Source: Hymenobacter cavernae
GTDB lineage: Bacteria > Bacteroidota > Bacteroidia > Cytophagales > Hymenobacteraceae
Reading direction: 5' to 3'
DNA: 64,000 nt
Assembly: GCF_014641455.1 (NCBI RefSeq)
Contig: NZ_BMHT01000004.1
Span: 428,223 to 492,222 of the forward strand
Shown here: positions 43,269 to 51,793 of the stretch, piece after piece
How positions within the stretch are numbered: the first letter of the stretch is position 1
Layout: every line of letters begins with the position of its first letter
Program-made: the position numbers and the translations under genes
Notes under the pieces: generated by a model
Databases searched by the model: none
Told to the model about the DNA's origin: nothing
Seen by the model: the letters and a program-made list of their open reading frames with translations, nothing else

Positions 43269-43952
43269 ATGGCCATTGTTGAGTCCACTACTCCTGAGAA
43301 CGAAGCCCATAACAAGCTCCGCATTAAAGTGTGCGGCATGAAGTTCGCCGAGAATATTGCTAATGTAGCTACGCTGGAGCCTGATTTCTTGGGCTTTATC
43401 TTTGTTTCTGGCTCGGCGCGCTATGCGGCCGATACGCTCGATCCGCGTCAACTGCTCGCCTTGCCGCTGGGCATCAAGCGGGTAGGAGTGTTTGTAGATG
43501 AAACCACCGCCAACATCCTGCGCATAGCCGGGCAGTACGGCCTCGACCTGGTGCAGCTGCACGGCGAAGAAACACCAGAACAATGTGCTGACTTACAGAC
43601 AGCTGGCTTGCCGGTGATGAAGGTGTTTTCAGTAGGGGAGACGTTCGACTTCGCCACGCTTATGCCTTATGTGTCGCATTGCACCTACTTCCTGTTCGAC
43701 ACCAAAGGGGAAATGCGCGGCGGCAACGGCACTACCTTCGATTGGAATTTGCTCAAAGCGTATCCGCTCTCAGTGCCTTACTTCCTGGCCGGCGGCCTCG
43801 ACCTCAGCCACGTTCCGGTGCTACAGGAGCTACAGCTGCCCGGCCTGTTTGCCGTGGACCTGAACAGCCGCTTTGAAGCCGCGCCGGGGCAAAAAGACGT
43901 GGAGAAACTGCGCGTAATGCTGGAGGCACTGCGCTATAATCCAATGAATTAA
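43269..43952 (+). CDS. trpF: Phosphoribosylanthranilate isomerase
   Basis: A 227-residue TIM barrel of the trp pathway. The catalytic Cys is in IKVCGMKFAENI and the general acid Asp in LFDTKGEMRGGNGTTFDW; FLAGGLDLSHVP and AVDLNSRFEAAPGQKDVEKL are the phosphate site. The gene starts 20 bases after trpC, and an inverted repeat begins 4 bases after its stop. A 17-residue N-terminal extension precedes the usual first strand. Confidence 0.96.
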   Translation: MAIVESTTPENEAHNKLRIKVCGMKFAENIANVATLEPDFLGFIFVSGSARYAADTLDPRQLLALPLGIKRVGVFVDETTANILRIAGQYGLDLVQLHGEETPEQCADLQTAGLPVMKVFSVGETFDFATLMPYVSHCTYFLFDTKGEMRGGNGTTFDWNLLKAYPLSVPYFLAGGLDLSHVPVLQELQLPGLFAVDLNSRFEAAPGQKDVEKLRVMLEALRYNPMN

Positions 43953-43956
43953 GAAC

Positions 43957-44044
43957 TGTCATTCTGCGCATCAAGCAGAGACGAAGAGTCAGGGTTAAGA
44001 CCTAGGTTGGTTAATCCAGATTCCTCGCTGCTCTCAGAATGATA
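43957..44044. repeat. Degenerate GTCATTC-type inverted repeat
   Basis: TGTCATTCTGCGC at the left resembles, in mirror form, CTCTCAGAATGATA at the right; the arms are imperfect. ACCTAGGT occupies the loop, flanked by GGTTAA and TTAATCC. It is related to the better copies at 50191-50267 and 53903-53997. It sits inside the trp operon, between trpF and trpB. Confidence 0.65.
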
Positions 44045-44078
44045 ATCACAAACCTAGCTTCTCAATACCGAATTCCCC

Positions 44079-45278
44079 ATGACCTATCAACCGAATGCCC
44101 GTGGCTACTACGGTGAGTTTGGCGGCGCCTACATTCCCGAAATGCTCTACCCAAACGTGGAAGAGCTACAGGCGAATTACCTCCAGATCTTAGCCGATCC
44201 TGATTTTCAGCGCGAGTACCAGAAGCTGCTGCGCGACTACGTCGGGCGGCCCACGCCGCTGTTTGAAGCCAAGCGTCTTTCCGCCAAGTACGGCACGCGT
44301 ATCTTCCTGAAGCGCGAGGACTTATGCCACACCGGCGCCCATAAGGTGAACAACACGGTCGGCCAGATTCTGATGGCCCGGCGCCTGGGCAAGACGCGCA
44401 TCATTGCCGAAACCGGCGCCGGTCAGCACGGCGTGGCCACGGCTACCGTTTGCGCGCTGATGGGCATGGAGTGCATCGTGTACATGGGCAAGATCGACAT
44501 GGAGCGGCAGCGCCCCAACGTGGAGCGGATGCGCCTGCTCGGGGCCGAGGTTCGCGCCGCCGTGAGCGGCAGCCAAACCCTGAAAGACGCCACCAACGAA
44601 GCCATCCGTGACTGGATCAGCAACCCCGTGGATACGCACTATATCATCGGCTCGGTGGTGGGTCCGCACCCGTACCCCGACCTGGTGGCGCGCCTGCAAT
44701 CGGTGATTAGCGAGGAGATGCGCAAGCAGCTAAACGAAGAGCTAGGTCGCGAACTGCCTGACTACGTGGTGGCTTGCGTGGGCGGCGGCTCCAACGCGGC
44801 CGGCGCGTTCTACCACTTCCTCGACGAGCCTTCCGTGAAGCTGATTGCGGTGGAAGCGGCCGGGCACGGCATCAACTCGGGCCACTCGGCGGCCACTTCG
44901 GTGCTGGGTAAGCCGGGTATCATTCACGGCTCGCGCACGCTGCTCATGCAAGACGAGCACGGCCAGATTACGGAGCCGTATTCGCTGTCGGCGGGGCTGG
45001 ATTATCCGGGTATCGGGCCGCTGCACGCCTTCCTGGGTACGTCGGGCCGGGCTAGGTTTATCAGCATTGAAGACGAGCAAGCCCTGTATTCGGTGGCCGA
45101 GCTGAGCCGTCTGGAAGGCATTATTCCGGCCCTGGAAACGGCGCACGCGCTGGCGGCGCTGCCGCAGCTAGGTGCTGGCCCCGAGGATATTGTGGTCGTG
45201 AACCTCTCCGGTCGCGGCGACAAGGACTTGGCCACCTACCTCCAATTTGCCGACAAACTGAACTCCTACGAATTTTAA
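44079..45278 (+). CDS. trpB: Tryptophan synthase beta chain
   Basis: A 399-residue PLP enzyme. The PLP lysine is K89 in [11 protein letters not shown], with [12 protein letters not shown] before it; the phosphate loop [10 protein letters not shown] and [13 protein letters not shown] are typical, as is LSGRGDKD near the end. It condenses indole and serine. It overlaps neither neighbour; trpA starts 11 bases after the stop. Confidence 0.98.
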   Translation: MTYQPNARGYYGEFGGAYIPEMLYPNVEELQANYLQILADPDFQREYQKLLRDYVGRPTPLFEAKRLSAKYGTRIFLKREDLCHTGAHKVNNTVGQILMARRLGKTRIIAETGAGQHGVATATVCALMGMECIVYMGKIDMERQRPNVERMRLLGAEVRAAVSGSQTLKDATNEAIRDWISNPVDTHYIIGSVVGPHPYPDLVARLQSVISEEMRKQLNEELGRELPDYVVACVGGGSNAAGAFYHFLDEPSVKLIAVEAAGHGINSGHSAATSVLGKPGIIHGSRTLLMQDEHGQITEPYSLSAGLDYPGIGPLHAFLGTSGRARFISIEDEQALYSVAELSRLEGIIPALETAHALAALPQLGAGPEDIVVVNLSGRGDKDLATYLQFADKLNSYEF

Positions 45279-45289
45279 GCTGCTGCTCC

Positions 45290-46072
45290 GTGGAAAATCG
45301 CATTGCCAAAGCTTTTGCCAAAAAACAGCGCAATCTGCTCAACGTTTACCTCACGGCCGGCTACCCCACGCTCGACGCCACCGTGCCCCTCATCGAGGCG
45401 CTGGTTAGCTCCGGCGCCGACCTCATCGAAATCGGCATGCCGTTCTCCGATCCGCTGGCCGATGGCCCGGTTATTCAGGCCAGCAGCACGGCGGCTTTGC
45501 TCAATGGCATGAATCTGTGGGTGCTGTTTGCGCAGCTCAAAGACATCCGGCAGCGCGTGCCCGAAACGCCGATCCTGCTCATGGGCTACCTCAACCCGGT
45601 GATGCAGTTCGGCATGGAAAACTTCTGCCGTGAAGCTGCTGCCGCCGGCGTCGATGGCTTGATTCTGCCGGATTTGCCTTTGGTCGAGTATGAGGAGGAA
45701 TATCAGGACCTGTTCCGGCGCTACAATCTGCGGCCGGTGTTCCTCATCACGCCCCAGACTTCTACCGAGCGCATCCGCCGCATCGATGCCTTGACCGAAT
45801 CGTTTCTGTACCTCGTATCCGGCCCTGGCACCACGGGCGGCGGCACAGCGCAGGACCCCACCAAGCAAGAAGCTTATTTTGAGCGCATTGCGGCCATGAA
45901 CCTGCGCAACCCGCGCCTGATCGGTTTTGGCATCGGCGACAAAGCTTCTTTCGAGCGGGCTTGCCGCTATGCCGAAGGAGCCATCATCGGCTCGGCGTTC
46001 ATCAAAGCGCTGGAAAGCAAAGAAGATGCACCCGCCGCCGCGCGGGAGTTTGTCGAATCGGTTCTTAATTAA
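45290..46072 (+). CDS. trpA: Tryptophan synthase alpha chain
   Basis: A 260-residue TIM barrel that releases indole. The catalytic Glu is in DLIEIGMPFSDPLADGP and the Asp in the same segment; VDGLILPDLPLVEYEEE and LVSGPGTTGGG follow. The start is GTG (MENRIAKAF), 11 bases after trpB, the normal position for the family. A loose inverted repeat begins about 9 bases after the stop. Confidence 0.97.
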   Translation: MENRIAKAFAKKQRNLLNVYLTAGYPTLDATVPLIEALVSSGADLIEIGMPFSDPLADGPVIQASSTAALLNGMNLWVLFAQLKDIRQRVPETPILLMGYLNPVMQFGMENFCREAAAAGVDGLILPDLPLVEYEEEYQDLFRRYNLRPVFLITPQTSTERIRRIDALTESFLYLVSGPGTTGGGTAQDPTKQEAYFERIAAMNLRNPRLIGFGIGDKASFERACRYAEGAIIGSAFIKALESKEDAPAAAREFVESVLN

Positions 46073-46081
46073 TCCCCCGTC

Positions 46082-46257
46082 TGTCATCCTGAGCTTGCAT
46101 TCCGCGCATCAAGCGGCGTGACCTCCCTCTGAGAAGCGACAAACCTTCTTTTTCGACGAAAAGCCTCTGACCAACCCCAAAGCTAGCTAAGAGCTTTTCG
46201 TGTTTAGTTGGGCTTTTGGGTAAAAAGAGGAGGGTCCTTCCTTCGTCAGGATGACAG
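46082..46257. repeat. Loose inverted repeat, TGTCATCCTGAGC ends
   Basis: TGTCATCCTGA at the left matches TCAGGATGACA at the right over 11 bases; between them lies a second palindromic part (CCCAAA with TTTGGG). It fills the gap between trpA and the DAHP synthase gene. It has no CCTAGG but resembles the GTCATTCCGA elements at its ends. Confidence 0.5.
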
Positions 46258-46275
46258 AGCTGATAATTACCACCC

Positions 46276-47289
46276 ATGCTCATTCAGCTAGAAAAATCCA
46301 TCAGCGAGGCCGCCAAAGCGGATATCATCGCCTACATCAAAAGCATCAAGTACAAAGTCACGGAGGTGACGACCCAACGGGCGCACTACCTGGTGGGCAT
46401 CGGCAAAGGCGAGTTCGACCTGCGCCCCCTGGGGCAACTGCCCGGTATCCACGACATTCACCGCGTTTCCGACGACTACAAGCTGGTAAGCCGCAAGTGG
46501 CGCGTGCGCCCCACCATTCTGGACCTAGGTGACGGCGTGCGCATTGGCGAAGGAACGCTGAGCCTCGCGGCAGGTCCGTGCAGCATCGAGAGCGAGGAGC
46601 AGATGGAAAAAATCATGCAGCACCTCGTGAACAACGACGTGCGCCTGATGCGCGGCGGCGTGTTCAAACCTAGGTCGTCGCCGTACTCATTCCGGGGGCT
46701 AGGTATGGAGGGCCTGAAGCTGTTTCACCAAATGGCTCGGGAGCGAGGCATTAAAATCGTGACAGAGGTGATGCAGGTGTCGCAGGTGGAAGAGATGCAC
46801 GATTACGTGGACGTGTTCCAGGTTGGTGCGCGCAACACCCAGAATTTCAACCTGCTCGACGCCCTGGGTGGTGTCGACAAGCCGGTGCTCATCAAGCGCG
46901 GCATCTCGGGCACGATTGAAGAGCTGTTGTCGTCGGCCGAATACGTTTTTTCGGGCGGCAATGAGAAGCTGATTCTGTGCGAGCGAGGCATCCGGACCTT
47001 CGAAACGGCCAGCCGTAACACGCTCGACCTGAACGCTATACCGATCTTGAAGGAGAAAACGCACCTGCCCGTAATGGTCGACCCGTCGCATGGCATCGGC
47101 ATCCGCGACTACGTGTCGCCGATGGCGCTGGCGGGCGTGATGGCCGGCGCCGATGGCATCCTCTACGAAGCCCACGAGAAGCCCGAAGAAGCTGCTTCCG
47201 ACGGTCAACAGACGCTCAACTTTGCCGAATCGGCCCGCCTGATTCGTAATCTGCGCAAAGTGTACGCCTTGCGGCAGGAACTGGAGTAA
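46276..47289 (+). CDS. aroF: 3-deoxy-7-phosphoheptulonate synthase, type I-beta with N-terminal regulatory domain
   Basis: A 337-residue enzyme that makes DAHP from phosphoenolpyruvate and erythrose 4-phosphate, the first step of the shikimate pathway. Residues 1-75 form a ferredoxin-like domain (IKYKVTEVTTQRAHYLVGIG) typical of Bacillus-type forms. The barrel has LAAGPCSIESEEQM, LMRGGVFKPRSSPYSFRGLG (active-site KPR) and MVDPSHGIG, and LILCERGIRTFETASRN. It stands at the end of the trp operon and so links pathway entry to tryptophan synthesis. Whether it is in the same transcript cannot be told. Confidence 0.94.
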   Translation: MLIQLEKSISEAAKADIIAYIKSIKYKVTEVTTQRAHYLVGIGKGEFDLRPLGQLPGIHDIHRVSDDYKLVSRKWRVRPTILDLGDGVRIGEGTLSLAAGPCSIESEEQMEKIMQHLVNNDVRLMRGGVFKPRSSPYSFRGLGMEGLKLFHQMARERGIKIVTEVMQVSQVEEMHDYVDVFQVGARNTQNFNLLDALGGVDKPVLIKRGISGTIEELLSSAEYVFSGGNEKLILCERGIRTFETASRNTLDLNAIPILKEKTHLPVMVDPSHGIGIRDYVSPMALAGVMAGADGILYEAHEKPEEAASDGQQTLNFAESARLIRNLRKVYALRQELE

Positions 47290-47573
47290 TGGCATGAGGC
47301 TGGTTGTGGGTAGCAAGTGTGCTGCCTGCAACCAGCCTAGGCCCTCTGATCGTATAAAGAAGGCATGGCTGAGGACGCAAAGAATAGATTACTTATGATC
47401 TAAGTTCCTTTGTGAAATACCCTGTCAAATAGGGGTGTGTTGTTGTGATATTGTTAACTATATGGCTTTTTAGGTATAATTTGTATAGTATATCAATGAC
47501 GTTGTTACTATATTATTAATAAATGGCCTGAAAATTTTAAGTATAGAGCGTATAACTTATTTGTAAATTCTTA
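47290..47573. other. Intergenic AT-rich region before the phhA leader
   Basis: Markedly AT-rich compared with the surroundings, with many TATA-like stretches (about 47440-47570), and only one CCTAGG at 47336. It is expected to hold the promoter and upstream elements of phenylalanine hydroxylase. No gene seen. Confidence 0.5.
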
Positions 47574-47581
47574 TACCTTTG
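47574..47581 (+). promoter_or_regulatory. -7 box TACCTTTG before phenylalanine hydroxylase leader
   Basis: An exact TAnnTTTG box. The predicted start is about 47586, 24 bases before the ATG of a short leader frame, the same distance as in the trp leader. No TTTG at the usual 19-base upstream spacing was found. Confidence 0.6.
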
Positions 47582-47609
47582 CTCGCACTATGCGACACCA
47601 AGCTGTGCA

Positions 47610-47642
47610 ATGCCTGAACTATTTGATTACCAATCGCTTTAA
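47610..47642 (+). CDS. Probable leader peptide of phenylalanine hydroxylase gene
   Basis: A 10-codon frame MPELFDYQSL ending TAA, with Phe and Tyr codons at positions 5 and 7. It lies about 24 bases after the predicted transcription start. Its stop is about 12 bases before a segment (TCGGGCTTTA at 47654-47663) that is the exact complement of TAAAGCCCGA at 47711-47720. A longer frame from 47590 also exists, but would begin 4 bases from the start site. Small size makes it tentative. Confidence 0.5.
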   Translation: MPELFDYQSL

Positions 47643-47653
47643 GCGAACTGGAA

Positions 47654-47749
47654 TCGGGCTTTATTGTCAGTGCGGAAGCTAGAAGCAAATGCTACTAATC
47701 CTCTGAAACCTAAAGCCCGACTCCGACAGGAACCGGGCTTCTTTATTTT
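47654..47749 (+). promoter_or_regulatory. Attenuator with mutually exclusive hairpins
   Basis: Segment A TCGGGCTTTA (47654-47663) is complementary over 10 bases to B TAAAGCCCGA (47711-47720). B also pairs with C CGGGCTT (47734-47740), which is followed by a T-rich tract (CTTTATTTTTCT). A:B and B:C cannot form together, the normal antiterminator/terminator switch. It lies just before the phenylalanine 4-monooxygenase gene. Confidence 0.7.
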
Positions 47750-47769
47750 TCTCTATACCCTTTACGACC

Positions 47770-48516
47770 ATGTTCCAGCAACCTTATGACCGGTACACCG
47801 CCCAAGACCAACGCGTCTGGAAGGTACTGTTCGACCGTCAAACCGCTGTGCTTCACAAACGCGCGGCCTCTGCGTTTGTTGAAGGGCTAGCTCGTATTGG
47901 ACTTAACCGCCACGCTATTCCCGTATTTTCGGAGGTAAGTCAGCGGCTGCGCTGCGCCACCGGCTGGGAGCTGAAAGCCGTGCCCGGCCGGGTAGAGGAT
48001 GCCACGTTCTTCGCCCTGCTGGCCGAGCGTAAGTTCCCGACTACGATGTGGTTACGCAGCATGGAGCAGTTCGACTTTGTGAAGGAGCCCGACCTGTTTC
48101 ATGACGTATTCGGCCATGTGCCGCTGCTCATGGATGCTACCTTTGCCAACTTCCTGCACTTGCTGGGCCGCACGGCTTTGCAGCATCTGCACGATGCGGA
48201 GGCGTTGCGGCGGCTGCGAGCGTTCTATGGCTTTACGGTGCAATTCGGGCTGGTAATGGAAGACGGCAAGCCGCGCATCTACGGCGCCGGCCTGCTGTCG
48301 TCGTCGCTCGAAACGCACCACTGCGTGCACGAAGACACGCCGCGTCAGCCCTTTGACCTGGCGATGGTGCTGGATACGGCTTACACCGAAGAGCGCCTGC
48401 AAGAGCAGTATTTCGTGCTGAACTCGTGGGAGCAGCTGACAGAGGCTGTCGCCGAACTAGCGGCTTTGCTCGCCAATGTGCATGTGAATGCCTGGGAGTT
48501 GAAGGCTGCCTGCTAG
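47770..48516 (+). CDS. phhA: Phenylalanine 4-monooxygenase
   Basis: A 248-residue aromatic amino acid hydroxylase that uses tetrahydropterin and iron to make tyrosine from phenylalanine. Iron ligands are H111 and H116 in FHDVFGHVP, with the Glu in the YGAGLLSSSLET region. The substrate-site segment FPTTMWLRSMEQFDFVKEPDLFHD is typical of bacterial forms. Full bacterial length; no regulatory ACT domain. It follows its own promoter and attenuator and so is separate from the DAHP synthase gene. It may provide tyrosine, or start phenylalanine breakdown. Confidence 0.95.
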   Translation: MFQQPYDRYTAQDQRVWKVLFDRQTAVLHKRAASAFVEGLARIGLNRHAIPVFSEVSQRLRCATGWELKAVPGRVEDATFFALLAERKFPTTMWLRSMEQFDFVKEPDLFHDVFGHVPLLMDATFANFLHLLGRTALQHLHDAEALRRLRAFYGFTVQFGLVMEDGKPRIYGAGLLSSSLETHHCVHEDTPRQPFDLAMVLDTAYTEERLQEQYFVLNSWEQLTEAVAELAALLANVHVNAWELKAAC

Positions 48517-48545
48517 GTTAAGATATTATAAAACAGTTCATTAGT

Positions 48546-48611
48546 GCGCCTGTTGGGCTGACGAAGATTTCACATACCGGGCGGTATGATCTTCGTCAAT
48601 CCAACAGGCGC
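48546..48611. terminator. Long two-part hairpin terminator between convergent genes
   Basis: GCGCCTGTTGG pairs with CCAACAGGCGC; inside, GACGAAGAT pairs with ATCTTCGTC and ATACC with GGTAT. A short T-run follows on the plus strand (GCTTTT). It separates the phenylalanine hydroxylase from the convergent DUF962 gene. Confidence 0.75.
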
Positions 48612-48637
48612 TTTTGTGTAAGAACCTAGGTCTGGAT

Positions 48638-49108
48638 TTAATACCGCCAGCCGAGCCGCTCGTACACGAAATGAAGCAGCCACACTGGCCCAATCAGCAG
48701 GAACTGTAAGTCTTTCAGGAAGCTAGGTTTCTTGCCTTCGATCTTGTGGCCCCAGAACTGCCCGACCCAGGCCAGCACAAAAATCAGCAGGCACACGCCC
48801 CAGAGCGGGAGCGGAGCGCTGGCTTCTACCACGCGCAAACCCGCGGCCATCATGGCCCAGATGAACACCATGCCCAGCGCGAGCCGTACCGAAAGCCGTA
48901 GGTAATACAGCACCGCCAAAGCCATTACCAAGGTGGCCCAGTTGACCCACGGACCTGCCGCTCGCATAAAGTCGGGCACCGGAATTGACCATAGCAGACC
49001 TAGGATGCTGAACATGATCAGCGGCACGCAAATCCAGTGTACGCGCTTATTGGTGGGGTTTTGGTGGCTTTCGCCGTATTCGGCGAGGAGAATGGGTAGG
49101 GTGCTCAT
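48638..49108 (-). CDS. DUF962/Mpo1-like membrane protein
   Basis: A 156-residue protein with four hydrophobic spans. HQNPTNKRVHWICVPLIMFS near the start, and VGQFWGHKIEGKKPSFLKDLQFLLIGPVWLL near the end contain the conserved His residues of the DUF962 family, relatives of the yeast Mpo1 dioxygenase that shortens 2-hydroxy fatty acids. The bacterial function is not known to me, but iron-dependent oxidation of a lipid is plausible. Alone on its strand. Confidence 0.85.
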   Translation of the reverse strand: MSTLPILLAEYGESHQNPTNKRVHWICVPLIMFSILGLLWSIPVPDFMRAAGPWVNWATLVMALAVLYYLRLSVRLALGMVFIWAMMAAGLRVVEASAPLPLWGVCLLIFVLAWVGQFWGHKIEGKKPSFLKDLQFLLIGPVWLLHFVYERLGWRY

Positions 49109-49184
49109 CGTCAGGTGGGTAGGAGTGTGTAGCTAAAATTAAAGCTTTTTTAGCTTTCCTGTTTTGTGAAAATTAGGCATGAAA

Positions 49185-49214
49185 AAAGCCCCGCTGAAGA
49201 ATCAGCGGGGCTTT
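49185..49214 (-). terminator. Rho-independent terminator
   Basis: AAAGCCCCGCTGA pairs with TCAGCGGGGCTTT around a 4-base loop, with a T-run on the minus strand (TTTTTTC). It lies past the dienelactone hydrolase gene and past the copy-2 inverted repeat. Confidence 0.85.
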
Positions 49215-49238
49215 GAGTAGCAGCGGTTTATTAGTAGT

Positions 49239-49268
49239 TGTAGCGCGGACTTTGTAGTCCGCGCTACA
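49239..49268. repeat. Inverted repeat, GACTTTGTAGTCCGCGC family, copy 2 (short)
   Basis: A 30-bp near-palindrome: TGTAGCGCGGACT at the left and AGTCCGCGCTACA at the right with only TTGT between. It lies 14 bases after the dienelactone hydrolase stop codon. It is a compact form of the copies at 22301-22366 and 52495-52558. Confidence 0.8.
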
Positions 49269-49282
49269 TGCGCCAGGAGAAC

Positions 49283-50137
49283 CTAGGCTTTCAGCTTGAA
49301 GCTTTTGCGCAGATAGTCGACCGTAGCGGTGTGGGCTTCGGCGGCAAACTTCTGGTTGAACTTCGGATTGGAAGGATTGGCAAAAGCATGGTCGGCGTCG
49401 TAGCTCTTGATGGTCACTTGCTTCTTGGCCGCGGCCATGTCTTTCTGGAACTGGCTGACTACCTCGGGGTTAATCCACTTATCCTGCGAGCCGAAGATGC
49501 CGAGTACGTCGGTGTTGAGCGTTTTAAGCTTGGCGACATCCTGCTCGGGCATGCCGTAGTACATCACGCAGCCCACATCTTTGGAGCCGGCCAGCAGGGC
49601 CGTTTGCAGCGACCAGCCCCCGCCGAAGCACCAGCCTACCGAGGCAATCTGCGCCTTCGGGCCGGCGTACATAATAGCCCCTTTGATGATGTTCTGGGCG
49701 CGGTCAGTTTTCACGCCTTGCATCAGCTTGCCGGCTTCCTCGGGCGTGCTGGCTACTTGGCCATCATAGAGGTCCAAGGCAATGATATTCACTCCTTTCA
49801 GCTCGTTGGCGAACGTGCTGCTTTCCTTCTTGATGTAGTCGTTCAGGCCCCACCACTCGTGAATAACGAACAGGTATTTATTGGAAGGCGTGCTGCTTTT
49901 AATTTCAAAGCCGTGGGCGTTTTTGCCGTCCGGGGTTTTGAATTCAATAGCCTGCCCTTCACCTTCGTAGGTATAAGGCAGCGGTGCATCGTGGCCGCCG
50001 GAGAAATCCTCGTTGGAAGCTAGCATGGCAAATGCTTCAGTAGCATTCGTCGGCCGGGCGCAGCAGCTCATCGATTGGGCCGAAGCCACAGATACCACGC
50101 TCAGGAGCGCGGCACAGAGAGTCCAGAATTTTTTCAT
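49283..50137 (-). CDS. Secreted dienelactone hydrolase family protein
   Basis: A 284-residue alpha/beta hydrolase with a signal peptide (ends VASAQ). The catalytic triad of the dienelactone hydrolase type is complete: Cys in GWCFGGGWS, Asp in GSQDKW, His in DADHAFANP. FVIHEWWGLNDYIKKES is the oxyanion segment. A Cys pair (MSCCARP) right after the signal is unusual. The real substrate is not known; many homologues in Bacteroidota are annotated only by fold. Ends with a terminator and a short inverted repeat. Confidence 0.88.
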   Translation of the reverse strand: MKKFWTLCAALLSVVSVASAQSMSCCARPTNATEAFAMLASNEDFSGGHDAPLPYTYEGEGQAIEFKTPDGKNAHGFEIKSSTPSNKYLFVIHEWWGLNDYIKKESSTFANELKGVNIIALDLYDGQVASTPEEAGKLMQGVKTDRAQNIIKGAIMYAGPKAQIASVGWCFGGGWSLQTALLAGSKDVGCVMYYGMPEQDVAKLKTLNTDVLGIFGSQDKWINPEVVSQFQKDMAAAKKQVTIKSYDADHAFANPSNPKFNQKFAAEAHTATVDYLRKSFKLKA

Positions 50138-50190
50138 GGAACTAGTGAAAGAGGGGAAAAGTGGGACATAATTGGCAACCTAGGTGAAGT

Positions 50191-50267
50191 GTCATTCCGA
50201 ACGAAGTGAGGAATCTGAGTTATTGACCTAGGCCTTAACTCAGATTCCTCACTTTGTTCGGAATGAC
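50191..50267. repeat. Inverted repeat, GTCATTCCGAAC family, copy 1
   Basis: The left arm GTCATTCCGAACGAAGTGAG then GAATCTGAGTTA pairs with the right arm TAACTCAGATTC then CTCACTTTGTTCGGAATGAC, about 32 bp with a few mismatches. The loop holds CCTAGG. It is 38 bases past the AarF kinase stop. Confidence 0.88.
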
Positions 50268-50305
50268 AAGCGGCTGCCAGTGTAGCCCTAAACCGGAAAA
50301 TGCGC

Positions 50306-51667
50306 CTACAGTTTAGCTTCTGCTAAAAATGGCATTTCCGTGCGCACCTCCGCCTTCAGTTCCGACAACAGCGCGTACAGCCCCACATAGGTGCGGTTGA
50401 CGTAGATGAAGTGGCGCGAGCCGCGCGGCTCGCGCTGCTGGCGTAGCTCTGGCTGCTGCATCAGGTCGTCGCCGAGGGCATAGAGCGATTGGATATAGGC
50501 CTCATTACCAAAGTCAAAGCTAGGTTGCTGGAAAGGCTGCGCCACTAGCTCCAACGATGCTTTGATGGTGCGCAGGTATAAGTCACGCTGAGCGGCCGGG
50601 TCATCTGGTCGTAGTACTTCCAGCGCGGTAAGTAGCGTAGCCAAGCGAACTTCATCTGTTAGCACACCGGGCTCTAAGAGGGCAAAAAACTGCTCATAGA
50701 ACTCCGCTGGGATATCCTTTACGCAGCCGAAATCCAGCACACCTAGAGTGCCGCCGTTGTCGGCGCGGAGCAGGAAGTTGCCGGGGTGCGGATCGGCGTG
50801 CACCTGGCGCAGCGTGTGAATCTGGAAAGCGTAGAAGTCCCAGAGCGCTTGGCCTAGCTGGTTGCGCACGGCCTGGGAAGGATTGGTTGCTAAGAACTCC
50901 TTCAGGTGCTGGCCCGGCAGCCAATCCATTGTCAGGATGCGAGTTGAAGAATACTCGGGGTAGTAGCGCGCAAATTCGAGGTGCGGCAGCTCGGCGCTGC
51001 GGTCGGCGATTTCGGTGCCGCGGCGCAGCTCCAGCTTGTAGTCGGTTTCTTCCAGCAGGCGCGTTTCCACTTCCTCCAAATACGGGCGCACCTGCGACTC
51101 GGATAAGCCTAGCACGCGCAATGCAATCGGCTTTACCAGGCGAATATCCGAGCGGATGCTGTCGGCCACGCCAGGATATTGCACTTTCACCGCCAGCGCC
51201 TTACCATCTTTGCGGGCAAAATGCACTTGCCCAATGCTGGCAGCCTGCCGTGCGTTGATGTCGAACTCATCGAACAGCTCGTAGGGCGAGCGACCTAGGG
51301 TGTCGCGGAAAACCTTGATAACCAACGGCCCTGAGAGCGGTGGCGTTTGGTACTGGGCTTGGGCAAATTGGTCGGCGTAGGCGCTGGGGAGAATGTTCTT
51401 CTCCATGGCCATCATCTGAGCCACCTTCAGCACCGAGCCTTTCATTTCGCTCAGAGCGCCGTATAGCTCCGCAGCGTTGGCGGCGTGTAGGTTCTCCGTT
51501 GTGCTTTCCGCACCCACCGAGCGACGAGCGTAGTGCTTGACGTAGTTGGCCCCGACTTTCAAGCCGGTTTTAGCGAAGCGTGCGGCCCGCGCTACCTTGG
51601 TGGTAGGAAGAGAGACTAAAGGTTTAGAGGATTCCGGCGTAGGAATAATCTCTTGAGAATCAGACAT
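50306..51667 (-). CDS. ABC1/AarF/UbiB family atypical kinase
   Basis: A 453-residue protein. The KxGQ-like motif is seen as KGSVLKVAQMMAM, the nucleotide site near KALAVKVQYPGV, and the catalytic segments HADPHPGNFLL and VLDFGCVK. The family acts on ubiquinone or other isoprenoid lipid metabolism; ATPase rather than protein kinase activity is typical. The partner gene upstream encodes a TetR-like regulator, and an inverted repeat fills the gap between them. Confidence 0.9.
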   Translation of the reverse strand: MSDSQEIIPTPESSKPLVSLPTTKVARAARFAKTGLKVGANYVKHYARRSVGAESTTENLHAANAAELYGALSEMKGSVLKVAQMMAMEKNILPSAYADQFAQAQYQTPPLSGPLVIKVFRDTLGRSPYELFDEFDINARQAASIGQVHFARKDGKALAVKVQYPGVADSIRSDIRLVKPIALRVLGLSESQVRPYLEEVETRLLEETDYKLELRRGTEIADRSAELPHLEFARYYPEYSSTRILTMDWLPGQHLKEFLATNPSQAVRNQLGQALWDFYAFQIHTLRQVHADPHPGNFLLRADNGGTLGVLDFGCVKDIPAEFYEQFFALLEPGVLTDEVRLATLLTALEVLRPDDPAAQRDLYLRTIKASLELVAQPFQQPSFDFGNEAYIQSLYALGDDLMQQPELRQQREPRGSRHFIYVNRTYVGLYALLSELKAEVRTEMPFLAEAKL

Positions 51668-51690
51668 GCTAGAATTAGTTAACAGCGCGC

Positions 51691-51791
51691 TGTAGCGCGA
51701 AACCTGCGCTTCGCGCCTCGTTGGACAGTAATCGTGCGCTAACCTAGGCCGAGTCGTTCAACGATACGCGAAGCGCAGGTTTCGCGCTACA
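51691..51791. repeat. Inverted repeat, TGTAGCGCGAAGC family, copy 2
   Basis: The left arm begins TGTAGCGCGAAACCTGCGC; the right arm carries GTTCAACGATACGCGAAG and ends TTCGCGCTACA. The loop holds CCTAGG. It starts 2 bases after the TetR-like gene stop (minus strand), with the AarF gene beginning 24 bases beyond it. Confidence 0.85.
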
Positions 51792-51793
51792 CG

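Noticed and set aside
45275..46087. 270-codon minus-strand frame covering trpA
   Set aside because: Antisense shadow of a certain gene; no family features.
47590..47682. 30-codon leader frame starting at 47590
   Set aside because: Its ATG would be about 4 bases from the predicted transcription start; the shorter frame at 47610 fits the trp leader layout better. Kept only as an alternative.
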